DNA of 62,000 bases from NCBI GenBank assembly GCA_014529385.2, contig CM043942.1:31676469-31738468 (forward strand), in the 5' to 3' direction. Below are positions 21,901 through 34,588 of this stretch, in pieces. A program made the position numbers and the translations under genes. The DNA is from Adiantum capillus-veneris (taxonomy: Eukaryota; Streptophyta; Polypodiopsida; Polypodiales; Pteridaceae). The notes under the pieces were generated by a model, which had not been told where the DNA came from, did no database searches, and saw nothing but the letters and a program-made list of their open reading frames with translations. The first letter of the stretch is position 1. Each line of letters opens with the position of its first letter.

Positions 21901-22004
21901 CAATAAAAACATCTTGAAATCTATTTAGGAAATTAGAAAACTCTAATTCCTCTTGATTCATATCACTTTGATTTGGTAAGACATTAGGATCATTTATGGA
22001 GTCT

Positions 22005-23821
22005 TTAACAAAAAATCATGTACGAAAAAACATAAGTTTTTATTGACTTATCAAAAGTAGGTGAATTTAAAAGAGGTATAGTACAAACCGGCTCATTAGC
22101 ATCTATGTACATATTCTTTTCCCTGTAGGTGAAATAATTTCTTCCTTCAAAGAATTTCATATTGGCAGCCATGTGGTTGAACCATGGTGCCCCTAGGATA
22201 ACATCCTCATGTTGGAGAGGGGAGATGAAAAAGTCCTCTTTGTCAACATAGCTTTGGCCATGAAGCCTCAATTTCCCAATCAAGGGAGTAACAGAGGCTT
22301 GTTGTCCCTTGAAAGCTCCATTGACAGTCACAATATCTCCCATCTTGAAAGCTTGTATGCCTAGCTTAGTGGCCAACTCCGCTGATATGAAGTTGTGAGT
22401 AGAGCTAGGGTCAAAAAGGATAAAGGCATCATGCTCCCTCACCTTTTTCCAAGCATAGGAAAGGGATGATCCTTTGCAATGAGTATCCTCTTTTGGAGCT
22501 TCGACCATGGAAGCTCTAGGAGTCTCATTGCATGCATTTCTTTTGGGGCAAGAACAATAGCCATGTCCTTGCTCCCCACACTTGAAACATTTATGGTCTT
22601 TGCAAAAAGATTCTAACTCTTTAAGAGAGAGTTTACTTTTACCTTTGCAAACTCCTTTCTCCTTGGTCTTGTTTTTGTTGTTGTTGCTAGAAATTCCTTG
22701 GGAAGAGTTTTGAGCATTGTTCTTCCCTCTATGGTCATTTCGGTCTTTAATTTCCATGGGCTTAAAATTCCTTTTAGTCCCTTGCTGGAAGCTGATTTTT
22801 GAAGCGACCATAGTATGGTGAATCACCTCAGTCATGGTCCTAGGCCTTTGAGAGTTGACATACTTGACCATATCTTCAAGTAGTCCCACACAAAATTGTT
22901 GCTTTTGTTTGACAAAGTCTATCTTTTGGTAGACAGTAGATCTGAGATGTAAATCCCAAAACTTATCCACATGGTTGTGGATAGACTCATTGGGAGTTGG
23001 CTTCAAACTTTTCCATTCAGTAAGCACTTTGTCTTTGGCATCGCTTGCAAGAAATTCCTTCATTATGGAAACTCGTAGAGTTTTCTAAGTCTTGGTAGCT
23101 TTGCCATTACCTCATAGACTAGCCCACCATTGTCGGGCAAAATTTTTAAAATGCATAGCTACAGGATGTAGCTTGGAGGACTCTATGAAGCCCTCATCTC
23201 CAAATGCCACATCAAATTACTGGATGAGGCCAAAACGTTTTTTGTAGCACCAAAGGTGCCATCATAGGTGAGGAAAGAGATGCTCTTTCCTCCCTCCCTG
23301 AACTTCTTATGCTTGCACGACCTTTTCCAAGCAGCATAGGATTTGTGATGACCTCTCCTCTGTATTCTCTAGGAGAAAACCACTGATTCCATCGAAAGAG
23401 GAGGAAGATGGAGAAGGGGGTGACCTATTTCTTGTCTTTTTCTTCTTTTGATTCCTCTCTTCCTTCTCAAAATTATGAGGACTTTCCTCTCGGGAGGAGT
23501 TGGGGATTGTTGACACTTCCATCTTTGTGGAGCCACATCTTCTTAAAAACTTGGAGATTCACTTCATCCTCTTTCAGAGGATTCATCCTCTTCTCTTACA
23601 GGAGAGAGTCTTCTTTTGGGAGTCTCAACATGAGGCCTCCTAAGATCTCTCTCTTCTTGGGGAGTTTTGGGAATCCCGTGAGTGCAAAGTTGTTGGTTAA
23701 CTTTGGCTTGCAAAGTAGGGTTGCCCATAGCTTGTTGTAACCTTGTAGCAAGATAGTTCACATGCATGGGGGCATCATTAGTAGCAGCTTCATGTGCAAA
23801 ATCAAAGTTATCAATATTCAT
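22005..23821 (-). pseudogene. Gypsy gag and protease
   Basis: The gag start is probably MNIDNFDFAHEAATNDAP at 23821. After two frame changes (23522-23100) a 352-aa ORF (22005-23063) carries the capsid end (ESIHNHVDKFWDLHLRSTVY), a basic Asn-rich linker and a CCHC zinc knuckle, CFKCGEQGHGYCSC. The protease follows with ILFDPSSTHNFIS, where D-S/T-G is expected, then QHEDVILGAPWFNHMAANM. The ORF is long, but the gag part upstream is broken. Confidence 0.88.
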
Positions 23822-24221
23822 TCTACTCTATTTATTATTGTCAACCATGCTAACTAAATTTATATATATGCTACTTTGTGCTTTGTCAACTTAGAAAATT
23901 TAGTTGCTACTCTTCTTAACTTTTGAAAATTAGCTCTCATGGTTTAGAGACTGTTGATTGCAAAGAGTAGTGGAGAGGGTCTAACATTGCTCAGTTGATT
24001 ATGGTTACTATTGAGCTTGCTAGTAGCTCAATAATGGTTAAGCCAATGGAAAGCCCCAAAAGACTCCATTATTAAGTCTATAGTTCCCAAAGGTGTACCT
24101 CAAACTAAGTTCTTTTGAACCAGAATAATAAATCCATGTCCAACTTACTCTCTTGCAATGAACAGGTCCAACCTTTCACGGACAACTTAAGGATCTCTTT
24201 TCTTAAGCAAGAAAAGAGAAA

Positions 24222-24240
24222 CCAGTAGCTCCGATACCAA
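24222..24240 (-). other. tRNA-iMet primer-binding site of gypsy element
   Basis: The minus strand reads TTGGTATCGGAGCTACTGG directly after the LTR, very close to the plant iMet site TGGTATCAGAGC. 23822-24221 is the untranslated leader, with no ORF recognised. Confidence 0.8.
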
Positions 24241-24394
24241 TGTACAAAATATGGCTATAACATTGATTGTAGTGGAATTAAAGTAACAATAGTGAGCATT
24301 TCCTTAAGAGAATTCTTAAAGAGCATAAGGAGCGTACTTGATTAAAGGTAGAAAAATGAACATTATACCTAGCTAGCTTGTCATGAACAATACT

Positions 24395-24472
<78 letters not shown>

Positions 24473-25416
24473 AAAGAAATAGTTGAGGATCGGATTTAAT
24501 TGGATATGGTCCCCCCTCCAAAAGGCTTTTGTATTATAGATTCTCCCATGAAAAGAGACTTGGTACAATACATGCTTTGTGCTCCTTGAGACCTTGTTGA
24601 TGCTACAAGAAGATGGTAAAATTCATGCACCAAAGTTATGTCCTTAAATACCTTGAAAAAACATTAACTTTTCCACGGACTCAATCCAAAGACCTCAAAC
24701 ACATTCAAAGGTGGAGAGAGCTAGCAAGGAGTGAGGGAAGGGAAGAGGAAGAATAAGTAACGTACAAGAAAGAAGTACTTTCCTCACCATAGATTACTCT
24801 TGAAGCTTAGCTTAGCATAGTAATCTAGATGATAGAGAAGATGAGCATGCCATTTTAGCTTTACACTTGGTTGGATTGCATTCCATAGACAAGAGGTGTT
24901 GGTGTAGGCTCTCTACTTCTCAAGCTTAGAGGAGGAGATGGAGTTCTTGCTCAACACATGAGAGATTGTGTGAGTGTGTGGGAGAATTAGCAAAAGGGAG
25001 CCTCCCTCCTAGCCTTGGCCGACCCCTCTCACTTCCTACTCTTGCTTGCACCTCATTGGCCCTTGCCAAGCTTAGCCAATCATAAGCTTAGGTCATAACT
25101 AGCAATAGAGCTAGCACTTGGACAAGCTTCCTTCCTTCCCCTTTGAGAGAGAGGGCTTGAATAATGCTTGAATAATTATTTAATGTTCTAAATTTTCATT
25201 GGACCTCTCTAAAGGTCATCCAATAGGCTTTAGGTACAATATGAAGGCAACCTTGCTAGGGGATTGACATGTGTCCTATATGCCTCATGTGGAAGGGGTG
25301 GCTCTTGGTGTGTGTGGGCGAGTGTTCTCTCTCATCCCTTATTTCTTGGGCTTGCCCCCTCCTTTGTAGGCCTCAAGCACCTTGGTCATCAAGCACCTCA
25401 AGAACCTTAGTCAACT
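24241..25416 (-). repeat. 5' LTR of the gypsy element (outer end truncated)
   Basis: It starts TGTACAAAATATGGC next to the PBS and matches the left LTR to about 25410. There it is cut by the start of the next TIR element (TAGGAAGAGAATGGGG). Unlike the left LTR it contains a 70-bp (GA)n run at 24398-24469. Confidence 0.85.
24398..24469. repeat. (GA)n microsatellite unique to one LTR
   Basis: The other LTR has only GTGTGTGAAAGAGAGAA at the same place (about 14825), so the run expanded after the LTRs were duplicated. Confidence 0.95.
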
Positions 25417-27541
25417 ATTAGGAAGAGAATGGGGTCTAAGGGGGCCTCTTTATTTGCCATGGGATTAAAAAGGAGATTATGGAAGGGGGAAATGGTGGAT
25501 GCCATGTGGGCTGAAGTAGTGGGTATGGCAGGGCCTAAAAGTAAGTGGTCAAAATTGTACTCTTTTATAAAATATAAAGAGAAAATCTCTTATAAATTCA
25601 AAAAACTGAACTTTTCTCTAAAAAAATGAGTAAAAATTAATCCTTTCTCTCTCTAGTGGCTGCAAGTTTCTTCCCCTCTCTCCTAAAAGGGAGTCCCTCC
25701 AAAAATATGAGGATCATGCACTTCCTCTCTCTCTACAGTACCATCTCTCACTTCTCTTCACTTCACCTTGCAAGTTGCTTCTCTTTCCTTCCTTTCAGTT
25801 TTCCCTCCCAAAGGCTCTGCAACAGAATTTTGAACCTCCTTTTCCAACTCAAACTTACTGCATTCTTGAGGGCTGCATTCTCCTCAAGCTGAAGTTATCC
25901 ATTTCTCTATGAGCCTCACTAAACACCTCTACCTAAAGCTGAAGGTCTACAGCATATCCTTCTGCTAGATCATCCCTCTTTCTTTCCTCAATAGGTTTCC
26001 TGATCCTTCTCCATTAAGCTCTCTAGAGAGGATCTACTTCCCTCTTAAGCTTTGAAACATTATCTTCCCCATTAAGCCAACAAGCAGGTGGAGCAGTATA
26101 GCAGTAAGTGGCATCAAATCGTCTTTGTGTACCATCAAGAATCTTGCTCTTTATACGGCTGAGAACATGGATGTGCAATGTCTAATCATAAGTGTTTTTC
26201 CAGCACTTGTGCCACTATTCCCCATGGCATCATCAGGTACTTGACGACCTAGGAGTGTCATTGACTCTGTTTCATGCAGTAATTTACAAGATGACAGTGG
26301 ATATTGGGTGACGATGGAGTTCAAATGAATGATGTGGGCGACAATACAGCCCAGCCCAAGAGGTGCACATAAGGTCTCAAGGAGACACATGGATTCTTGA
26401 GCACACCATTGGAAGGGAAGAATCATGGAGTTCAAGAAAATGGAAGATGGCAAGAGGCTTGCAAAGGTGCATCATGTGTATGTTTCTTCACAAAAACTGA
26501 AGCTAGAGACAATAGTGGCTCCATCAAATTTTTGTGCAAACTGTCTCAATAGAATGTTCCTACTTTATTGAGCAGGTGATGTGATTTACCCCTTGAAATG
26601 CACCTTACATCCCATACTCTTTGCTTCTATGAGCACATGTGGGTTCTCCCCACCTACCATGTGGCATTCCCTCGTGAATTGGGCCCCAAAGGCCTCCAAA
26701 ATCCCCCCAATACCATCAATAAAAATTGTTTTTTTCCCTTGAACTTCAATGCTTTCCATCTTTTGCACAGGGCCCCGATCGCCAAGCCCCAACTTCACTC
26801 CTTACCAAACCTGATGCTTCTTGAATCTACCGGGCACTCCAACCAATGCAACAAAAACTTGAGAAACCCATTTGGCATCGCACTGATGTCATTTGGAATC
26901 AGCTTTAACGAGCCATATCTCATTGTCTAGGCATCCAATTAACGAGCAGTCACTTCTTGCTAACTCATGACAATACACACTACCTCTGCCAACCTTGTTG
27001 AGCTCCAAAAAACATCTGACGACATGCTCTCCAAAGTGACCAAGCTACCTCAAAAACGACCCTCGTCAAACAGTAGGAAGAGAATGGGGTCTAGGAGGGT
27101 CTCTTTATTTGGCAGTCGAGGAGGTCAAACCTTTTGAATTAAGAAATTAATCAAAGGACAGCTTTAGAATTCAAACAAGCAAAATGGCTAGTTTATTTGA
27201 ATTCAAAGTTTCCGCCTAAAATGGAATTTAAAGTCTACTGGGTAAAATCATATTATGTGGCATATTTATGGAAAGAGTTTGGCACATAGATTGTAGATCT
27301 ATGATCTCCGCTCAAATCGGAGATCATATGTGGGAGTTATTGAAGGCAAAAAATCATAAATTCCACCTCTTTTTTGGGGGGAAAAGTGCATCCTTTAACC
27401 ACTCTTACACATCTCTTACACACCCACCATTCTTGCACACATGGCGTATACCTATTTATCAAAATGTTAATCACTACCATAAGCTCATGGAAAATAAAGA
27501 GGCCCTCCTACACCCCATCCTCTTCCTAATGAGTTCAAATG
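25416..27541. mobile_element. TIR element of about 2.1 kb, no transposase recognised
   Basis: TAGGAAGAGAATGGGGTCTA at 25416 reappears inverted at the right end (minus strand from about 27541: TTAGGAAGAGGATGGGGTGT). Similarity continues inward (CCTCTTTATTT, GCCATGTG, GTGGGT). A third, direct copy lies at 27071. No target duplication is clear. Minus-strand ORFs inside (26151-26453, 26586-26798, with GGILEAFGAQFTRECHMVGG) are not recognised and could be a captured gene fragment. 25.6-26.1 kb is pyrimidine-rich with no gene. Confidence 0.55.
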
Positions 27542-27599
27542 GAAATATCTTGGTAACCATAACTCAAATTGCCGATCTAAAGAGACTAACAGGCTCCAT

Positions 27600-29310
27600 A
27601 ATTTGATCTCTATTCATCAATACGTTGAAACCTGCTCTAACAACCTGACATCACCTCCAACTTCCAAGCTCTATATCTTGCATATCGTGGCTTTGTTTGA
27701 CAAGCCGCTTGACGAACCGCCTGGACCTGCTTCTTCAACACTTCAAGCTCTTCATCACCAAGAAAAAAACCAACATTTTGGACAACCTTCACTTGCCATC
27801 CCACCAGGCCCATCCTAGAGACTTATTGGTCTAAAAACCCACATTAAGCACACATCTCTGCTACCACTTGCCTGCTCAGGCCTTCCACACCTGCTTTAGC
27901 ACTCTGACATGCATCTGTCAACATACACACCACTGCTTGTTCCCTCTGTTAAGGTCGACACACTTTGGCTACACCATCATTGCCCTACCCTCTTGTTGAA
28001 CATTTACTTTTCAATCAAAAAACTAGTTTAATCTTCTACCAAATGAAAAAACTGGCAAACACTATAAGCAAACCAAAAAAACACTATTGTATGTACAAGG
28101 CCCGACATATTTCCTGCTACTACCAAACCTCAAGTGGGTTGCCCCACGCCCTGCATCATATAGTTTTTTCCTGGATCAAATGGCCAACCACTTGCTGCAC
28201 CGCACAAATAACCACCAACAACTCCTAAGTCAAATAGGACAATTTGATCCTCACCCTTCACCTTCAATAGCTTACCATAGTGCTTTTCTCAACCATCAAC
28301 CTGCTTTCTCCAATTGCTTTCAGCTACAACCCCATCCTATAGATTACCGTACACAAAAACTAAGCCTGACCGTCCCTCGCAACCATTTAAAGTGAGGCTC
28401 TCCATACAAGAGACCTCCACTAAATAGCATTGTGGTGTTCCAAGCACACATCCACCCTAGCCTTTGCCAGCACATCCATAGCACACTGCTCATCCACCAA
28501 CGGAATTTACTCTTTTGGAAGGTCTAACCCTCACATCACATGTATCTTGATCAAAGCTCTATCCACAAGTACCTAATCTAAAGAATCTATATCCATAGCA
28601 TCATCCGTACAATCCATAGGCACCTCCAGCTTCTCCTCCCTCTACTCAACATCCAACATATCATGAGCATCACAAATATGCCCAACCCCTATGGTTTCCG
28701 CTTCATCATCATCATGTCGACTTGGTAGCCCAGCTTGGCTATCCATGGGTGTAGCTTTGCCCTTCACTGCATAGCTTCAAACCATGTGCACTGCAACAAA
28801 TCTTGCCACTGTAACTCCCATCAGCATGGTCACCAACATAGCATTGCATGCCTCTTTGATAGCATATCCTTTTCTGTTTGCTTTGGCACTTCAACTTGTT
28901 TTTCTTTCACATTGGCAATCACCATATTATTAGACACATTATAAGACAGCTTTACCATTACCAACATAGGCTTGTCAGAATCGATCTCCTTGCCATAGGA
29001 TGTGGACTCATCTATTATATCCTCTTAACTCACTTCCCAAAGGCTCAAGCTTGTATCTTCATCTTCATCAACACTACATGCCAACTTTGTATGTGCGCCC
29101 AACACCCTCATCCGCTTGCTGCTCTACAAAAGCTTGACCTTCATCTAGGCTTTGCTCACTTTCTTCATCTCCTTCCAAGATCTTGGCATCTACAACTCGG
29201 CTATGCTCTCCTACCTTTTCATGCACTTGCTTCAAAAGAACATGCTTTACCTCTTCAAGCTTTTCTTGGCACTCGCATGTGTGTGTCTATGTGGATTTTC
29301 TGGCACAACA
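27600..29310 (-). pseudogene. Unrecognised degraded coding region
   Basis: The minus strand shows short in-frame coding-like stretches separated by stops. At about 29280-29110 is a coiled-coil piece (CECQEKLEEVKHVLLKQVHE, then GDEESEQSLDEGQAF). At about 28770-28610 is an acidic piece (GLPSRHDDDEAETIGVGHIC, then REEKLEVPMDCTDDAMDID). No family is recognised. It lies just upstream of the LINE but in the opposite orientation, so it is not an obvious LINE ORF1. It may be a decayed host gene or a retroelement gag. Confidence 0.35.
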
Positions 29311-29396
29311 ATGCTTCTCTCTATCTATGTGTGTGTGTCTCTGTGGATTGTCTGGCACAATAATGCTTCTCTCTATCTATGTGTGTGTGTGTGTGC

Positions 29397-29399
<3 letters not shown>

Positions 29400-29483
<84 letters not shown>
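29400..29483. repeat. (CT)n microsatellite
   Basis: About 84 bp of CT follow a GT-rich stretch (29380-29396) and a 60-bp direct repeat of TTCTGGCACAACAATGCTTCT-like sequence (29297-29390). Confidence 0.95.
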
Positions 29484-29485
<2 letters not shown>

Positions 29486-29486
<1 letters not shown>

Positions 29487-31207
29487 TGCCCTCTTTTTTT
29501 ACTAGTGAGGATATATGCGTTGGGTCAAAAAGTTGTCCTCTCGCAAAGCAAGAGATCTTCAAGGTATCAAGCCAAAAATGATTAAATGGACATGATTTTT
29601 ACACATGAGTGGATGTGTGATATGTTCAACCTTTCACTTCAACATTGTATGCCTTGTGATTTGAGTACTAATTGGGTCAAGCATTTTCATATAGGAGGGA
29701 ACGTAAAGAATGTAAATAACTGTTGGACTATAATGATTAGATCTATTATGGAAAATTTGTTTGGGTGCATAATGGATATAGAATTTAGTGATTAGGCTAA
29801 AGAGAATGGCAAGCATGCAAAAGGACAAGCGGGTTTTTGTCGACGCCATAGCACCATTGATCATCTTGTTACTCTTTGTGTTCTCATGGAGGAAAGCCAG
29901 CTGAAAGGATAGAAATTGTATTGTTGCTTTGTGGACTTTAAGAAAGACTTTGACATGATTCTATGTAAAAATTTGTGGAGAAGGATGGAAGAACTTCAAA
30001 TGCCAAGTGAGTTTATACTTGTGGTTTCTTGAATCTATGATGACGTGTCAATTGCGCATGGGAAGAGGAATTTCAAAAAAATTTGCAAGCATTATTGGGG
30101 TTAAACAAGGATGTCCGTTGTCACCAACTCTCTTTGGTCTATGCATCAATCAATTGGAGCAAATGGCACTTGACTTTATGAAAGAAGGAGGCATTGAAGA
30201 GGTTACTATTTGCAATGGGGTAATCATGCTTTTGTTCTATGTGGATGATGTAGTGCTTCTAGTACACACTTCAGACAATGCACAAAAGATTATGGTTGTC
30301 CTTGAGAACTTTTCCTCGCATAGTGGGCTGATTGTGAATGAATCCAAAACAAAGGTTATGCTTGTGAAAACCAACCATAAGGAGAAGCCATGCATTGTGT
30401 ACAAATACTTGAAGTTGTTGAGAGATTTAAGTACCTTGGCCTTGAGGTTGCAGCCACTCACAAGTGGCATGAGTGTGCTATGCAGCAATTAAAATTGGGC
30501 CCATTAGGGAAAATTTGGACTCACAAAGGGGCCTCATAAGGAGTTTGACTTTCTCTCTCATGTCCAAAATGGGCGTGTGGTAAATTTTTTGCAAATCAAC
30601 TCTAAACTTGGCGGAGATTTGGCAGTTAGAATCTACTCTTCAAGCTCTTTCTATTGATATATAGTACGCCACAAGATTCCTCCTTTTTTGAAAGATTCTA
30701 TTTTGGATTCTCTAGATTCTAGACAGAGTTGTCACCTCACAAGAGAATAAAAAATAGAATCTTTCAAAATATGAGGAATCTCGTGGCGTGCTATATATCA
30801 ATAGAAAGAGCTTGAAGAGTAGATTCTAACTGTCTAATCTCCGCCAAGTTTAGAGTTGATTTGCAAAAAAATTTACCGCACACCTGTTTTGGACATGAGA
30901 GAGGAAGTCAAACTCCTTATAAGGCCCCTTTGTGAGTCCAAATTTTCCCTAATATGATAGAGAGCGTACTATGCATTTGAGAACATGTAATGCAGGAAAA
31001 ATCAAATGTTGGGTTCTCAAAAAGTACCTTTTGGACACGTTGGTGACATTGGTTCTTCTTTATGGAGTTGAAGTGTGGGGCGGGAGCATCTCAAAGTCTA
31101 TTCAAAAGAGTTTGAGAATGTTTAAAAGCATTTTCTTACAAACTTTCTCTGAATTAAGACACAAACACCATATATGCTCCACAGCATCTAATTTTTCTTT
31201 ATTGTAA
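29486..31207 (+). pseudogene. LINE (non-LTR retrotransposon) reverse transcriptase
   Basis: Broken frames give the upstream RT region, then QAGFCRRHSTIDHLVTLCVL and LYCCFVDFKKDFDM (block with Lys-Asp-Phe where KAFD is usual). An ORF at 30007-30492 has FASIIGVKQGCPLSPTLFGL and MLLFYVDDVVLLV, the catalytic box (YVDD for YADD), then NESKTKVMLVKT. After a MITE insertion (30503-30953) the frame resumes at 30971: KIKCWVLKKYLLDTLVTLVL then LYGVEVWGGSISKS, the region after RT domain X. The endonuclease is not seen. Stops show it is inactive. Confidence 0.85.
30503..30953. mobile_element. Foldback MITE inserted in the LINE
   Basis: Nearly the whole 451 bp is an inverted repeat. Arms start ATTAGGGAAAATTTGGACTC and extend about 200 bp with high identity, with a short loop around 30715. 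It separates the LINE catalytic region from its downstream part. No target duplication could be read with confidence. Confidence 0.85.
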
Positions 31208-31445
31208 TTTTTTGTTTACTTGTGCTATTTCTGGAGACGCTAATACTTTCTTTTTCTTCATGCAATGAAGGATCTGCAATAGAACCATTGGAAAATCTCT
31301 TTCAAACTGTTTTCCTTGTCTCAAGAGCCACCATGCTAAGTGTATCTAAAGTAGGCATTCCTCACCATATAATGAGACTTTTCAAAGCCCTAGGTATTCC
31401 ATATGCCTGGGTTTCCCTACTTTTAAATGAAGTATGGTAGATAAT

Positions 31446-31565
31446 TGAAAATGATGTGTTGCGAATGAAGCAAAGTTGGTAAGCATATAGGACACTGACA
31501 TGGTTGAAAATGATGTGCTGCAAATGAAGCAAAGTTAGTAAGCATATAGAACACTGACATAGTTG
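31446..31565. repeat. 59-bp tandem duplication
   Basis: TTGAAAATGATGTG and the following 45 bp occur twice in a row, with four or five differences. 31210-31680 otherwise holds no recognised gene. Confidence 0.85.
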
Positions 31566-31682
31566 TTTCTAATCACAAGAATGGTTTTGAGAGTACCATG
31601 TAATGAGTAATCTGAGTGTCTTTCCATGTTGTCTTGAATGATTTCTTCAGAAGCTAGAGGCTCTCTTTAAACTTGTTGAGAT

Positions 31683-32141
31683 CATTAGGGAAATTTTGAG
31701 CTCATTTTTGGGCCTTGTAAGAAACTGCTAATGTGGCACAACTTTCAAAAAGTGGGGACCAATAAGTTTTTGCAAATAAGATCCAAATTTGTCCGAGGCT
31801 AGATATTTAGAATCTAATTTTCAAATGATATCTATTGGTATATAGCATGCATGTATCACACATTGCCTTCTTTTAGATCTTGAAAAAGTTGATTTTAGAT
31901 GATCATAATAGTAACAAAAATTAGCTGATGGAAAAAAATGGCATAACTTTCATAGAACTCATCCAAATTTTTTGAATCTTGGCTCTTTAGAATCCATTTT
32001 TCAAGAGCCTTTCAATGAAAGGTCATATCATAGGATTCTAAGTGATATTTAGAGGGGTTTACCGGGTTGCTCTCTTTTGTGCAGCTTTGATTACGTGGCA
32101 CCCTTAAAAGGCCCAAAAATTAGCTCAAATTTTTCCTAATG
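31683..32141. mobile_element. Second foldback MITE, same family as 30503-30953
   Basis: It begins CATTAGGGAAATTTTGAGCT and ends in the inverted form CCTAATG, with arms matching over about 55 bp (TTTTTGGGCC in both). The interior shares TTAGAATCTA and CTATTG-TATATAG with the first MITE, in the same order. It is more diverged, so it is likely older. Confidence 0.75.
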
Positions 32142-33019
32142 CCTCTTGTGACCAATCATCTTTGTCACACATCAAAAAGAGAAAATATATGGAGTGCCAA
32201 ACATCGACCTTGGCATTACAAGGACTTGGCTCCTAGTCCTGGCCATATGAAAATTTTTCCATTGCAGATATTCAACTTTGCTGACATAGGTGTAGTAATA
32301 TATCCTCCGACGCTTTTTCAGCTTCACACCTTGTATGCCTAGTGGTTTAGATAAAAGTTTGTGTGCCTTGACCAATGGATGGGTTGGAAGGCACTTCCTT
32401 CTCATTGCTTGATATTTTCTTGTCCTGTTGGATTTTGAAGTTTCCCCTATAGAGACCCATATCTGACAATACTAGTTCAAGGGCCTTTAGAGCCATCTAG
32501 CACTCTCTTGACTTCTTGATTTTCCAAGAAAACCCAATGTACAGATATATTAACTTCTCCACAATTTTGCAAAGAGCATGCATTATACAAATGTAGACAT
32601 TGACAAGTGGAATTGTCGGAACTGGGAGGAAGTTAGGGTCTTCATTGTGACAAACTTAGGAGCCTTTTCCACCACTTGGGATCCATCACCTTTGTAGACT
32701 CCATGCAAAACAATCATGGAGATTTTTCCATTGCACCCATACCACAATTATACATACAACAACTGCAAGATGTCATTGGACTTAAAAGTCTCCCCTCCCA
32801 TCCACAGCCGGCACCTATCCTCGATTCATTTGTTAGTCAATTATGTCACAAATAGGGATTTGATTGAAGACCCAAATTAAAATTTCATGGTCCTCTTTCT
32901 TTCGCTTCAAGATTCATCCTAATGTGATGCAAAATAAATGTATTATTTTAGCACAAGAGATGGAAGAACATGACTTACCTCAAAAGCATTGAGCCACCAT
33001 ATGTTGGTTTTTGACTTGA

Positions 33020-34228
33020 ACACTAAATTATAAAGGATTGTTGGTAGGGCATTTAAAAAGTTCCCTATTCATTAATGTGATTGTCACTTCTCTAGCTTCT
33101 TCTCTTTAAGAATCTCACACTCATCTAGCTTCAAGAAAAAATATAGCACACCCCTAGCCTCTTCAAATGTGACATTGTAGAACTCTACCATTTTGTTTTG
33201 CAACAACAAAGGAAGGTCCATGAAGATGTTGTTGTACTCATCATAAGTTTCAGTTGTTCGTTAGTGTTTGTAAGTACTTTGAATATAAAAGGGACATTTG
33301 CTATGTGCGTTGTTGAGTTGAAGTCTCTCTTTCCAGACATTTGTTGTTGTTGTTGGTAGTAGCTTAGACTTTATATCCTTCTTCACAAATATGGAGGAGA
33401 TAGACTGTTGAATAGCTCAATACCCTCTCTTGATCAAGACAAGTGAGTCAAGAGTGCCTTGTACCTCTGTGGTAGGTACTGCATTCTTTGAAATAAAACG
33501 GTCCACAACATCCTGCTGCAAAACCTTAAACTTTTTTGTCATGGATTATATATTTTGCATGACTAATGCTTATTAAGGGATTAAACTGCTTCCCTACATT
33601 GGTTGTGGGATCAATGTTTTCCTTGTCCAGACATCATGTCTACAAAGAAAACAATACATGAAGAAATATATAGATAGCATGTCTAGTTGAAACACTAAAG
33701 AAACTAGATTGAACTCCTCACCTTAGTGCTTCAATTCTTTTTTTAAGACCACGAGATCCAACCTTCAAGGTTTCAATATTTCTTAGTTTCTTCTTTTGCA
33801 CACTGTATCTTTCTTTTGTAAGGTTTGTACCTTTTCTCGTAGGACTTGTAATTCTTGTGTGTGCTGCAATATGGTTTTTTGGTCATTACAATGCAAATGA
33901 GAGAGTTGTAGAATCTCTTTTGCTTGAGCATGAAGTATGCATCCTCAAGAATGCATTTGTGATTTTTAGCATGGCCAGTTAGAGCTTTGCAATAGTCAAG
34001 CAATCCATTCTCTCCATCACTAGCAAAGGTCAATAAACTAGTAGGATTTGTAAATGCAGGAGAGACATTAGTCTTAGGATTAATAGGATAGAGCAAACCA
34101 TGTGTCCAAATGTCTACATATTTTGCTCCCTCTGCTCTGAGTCTCTCTTTCTCTACTGCTGTCACTTGTGTGCTGGCTTTGATTCTCTTACATAATGGCT
34201 CATATTGAGGATCCAAGTCAATGTGCAC
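33020..34228 (-). pseudogene. Unrecognised broken gene, minus strand
   Basis: The ORF at 33773-34228 encodes MHIDLDPQYEPLCKRIKAST, then GLLYPINPKTNVSPAFTNP and DGENGLLDYCKALTGHAKNH. A frame change near 33910 leads into a clear coiled coil in another frame (KEILQLSHLHCNDQKTILQH, then TQELQVLREKVQTLQKKD). At about 33240-33060 another piece reads VEFYNVTFEEARGVLYFFLK. Fragments look like the end of a DNA-binding or transposon accessory protein, but no family is recognised. 32142-33020 shows nothing identifiable. Confidence 0.4.
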
Positions 34229-34588
34229 ATGATATTTAGGATGTTAAGCACGGAGGTTTGCGAATGAGGAGGAGACGACCACTAGTGCTCAGTGCAAGGA
34301 AGATGAGAAAGTCATTTGTGCTCAGTGCAAGAATGGTTGCAGAGAAGAGAAAGATGAGACATTGAATCTCTCTCCAAGATGACAAGGTGCATTAAATGTG
34401 ACAAAAAAGTGGACTTTGCTCAATCATCATGGCTATTATGACGTTGTGAAAAGAATCTACTTGGAAGTGCACTTTTTCAACGGTTGTACTAAGGACACCT
34501 TTTCTTTTAACACACCTATTTTCTAGAGAGAGAACACCTAGAATTATATTTTCTTAGAAGTCCCTCCAAAATTTTCTAATGTGTTGAC

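Larger units (their letters stand above)
14673..25416 (-). mobile_element. Ty3/gypsy chromodomain-type retrotransposon (minus strand)
   Basis: Two LTR copies (left from 14673, right 24241-25416) share long similarity. An iMet PBS abuts the right LTR, and gag, PR, RT, RNase H, integrase and a chromodomain-like end follow leftwards in canonical order. The left LTR lacks its first about 10 bp and the right LTR lacks its outer end, so no target duplication can be read. RNase H is interrupted by a separate TIR element (18205-20822). Many frameshifts and stops make it inactive. Confidence 0.9.

Noticed and set aside
29377-29585. Overlapping ORFs over the CT tract at 29.4 kb
   Set aside because: Microsatellite translation; the only real signal nearby is the LINE frame after 29486.
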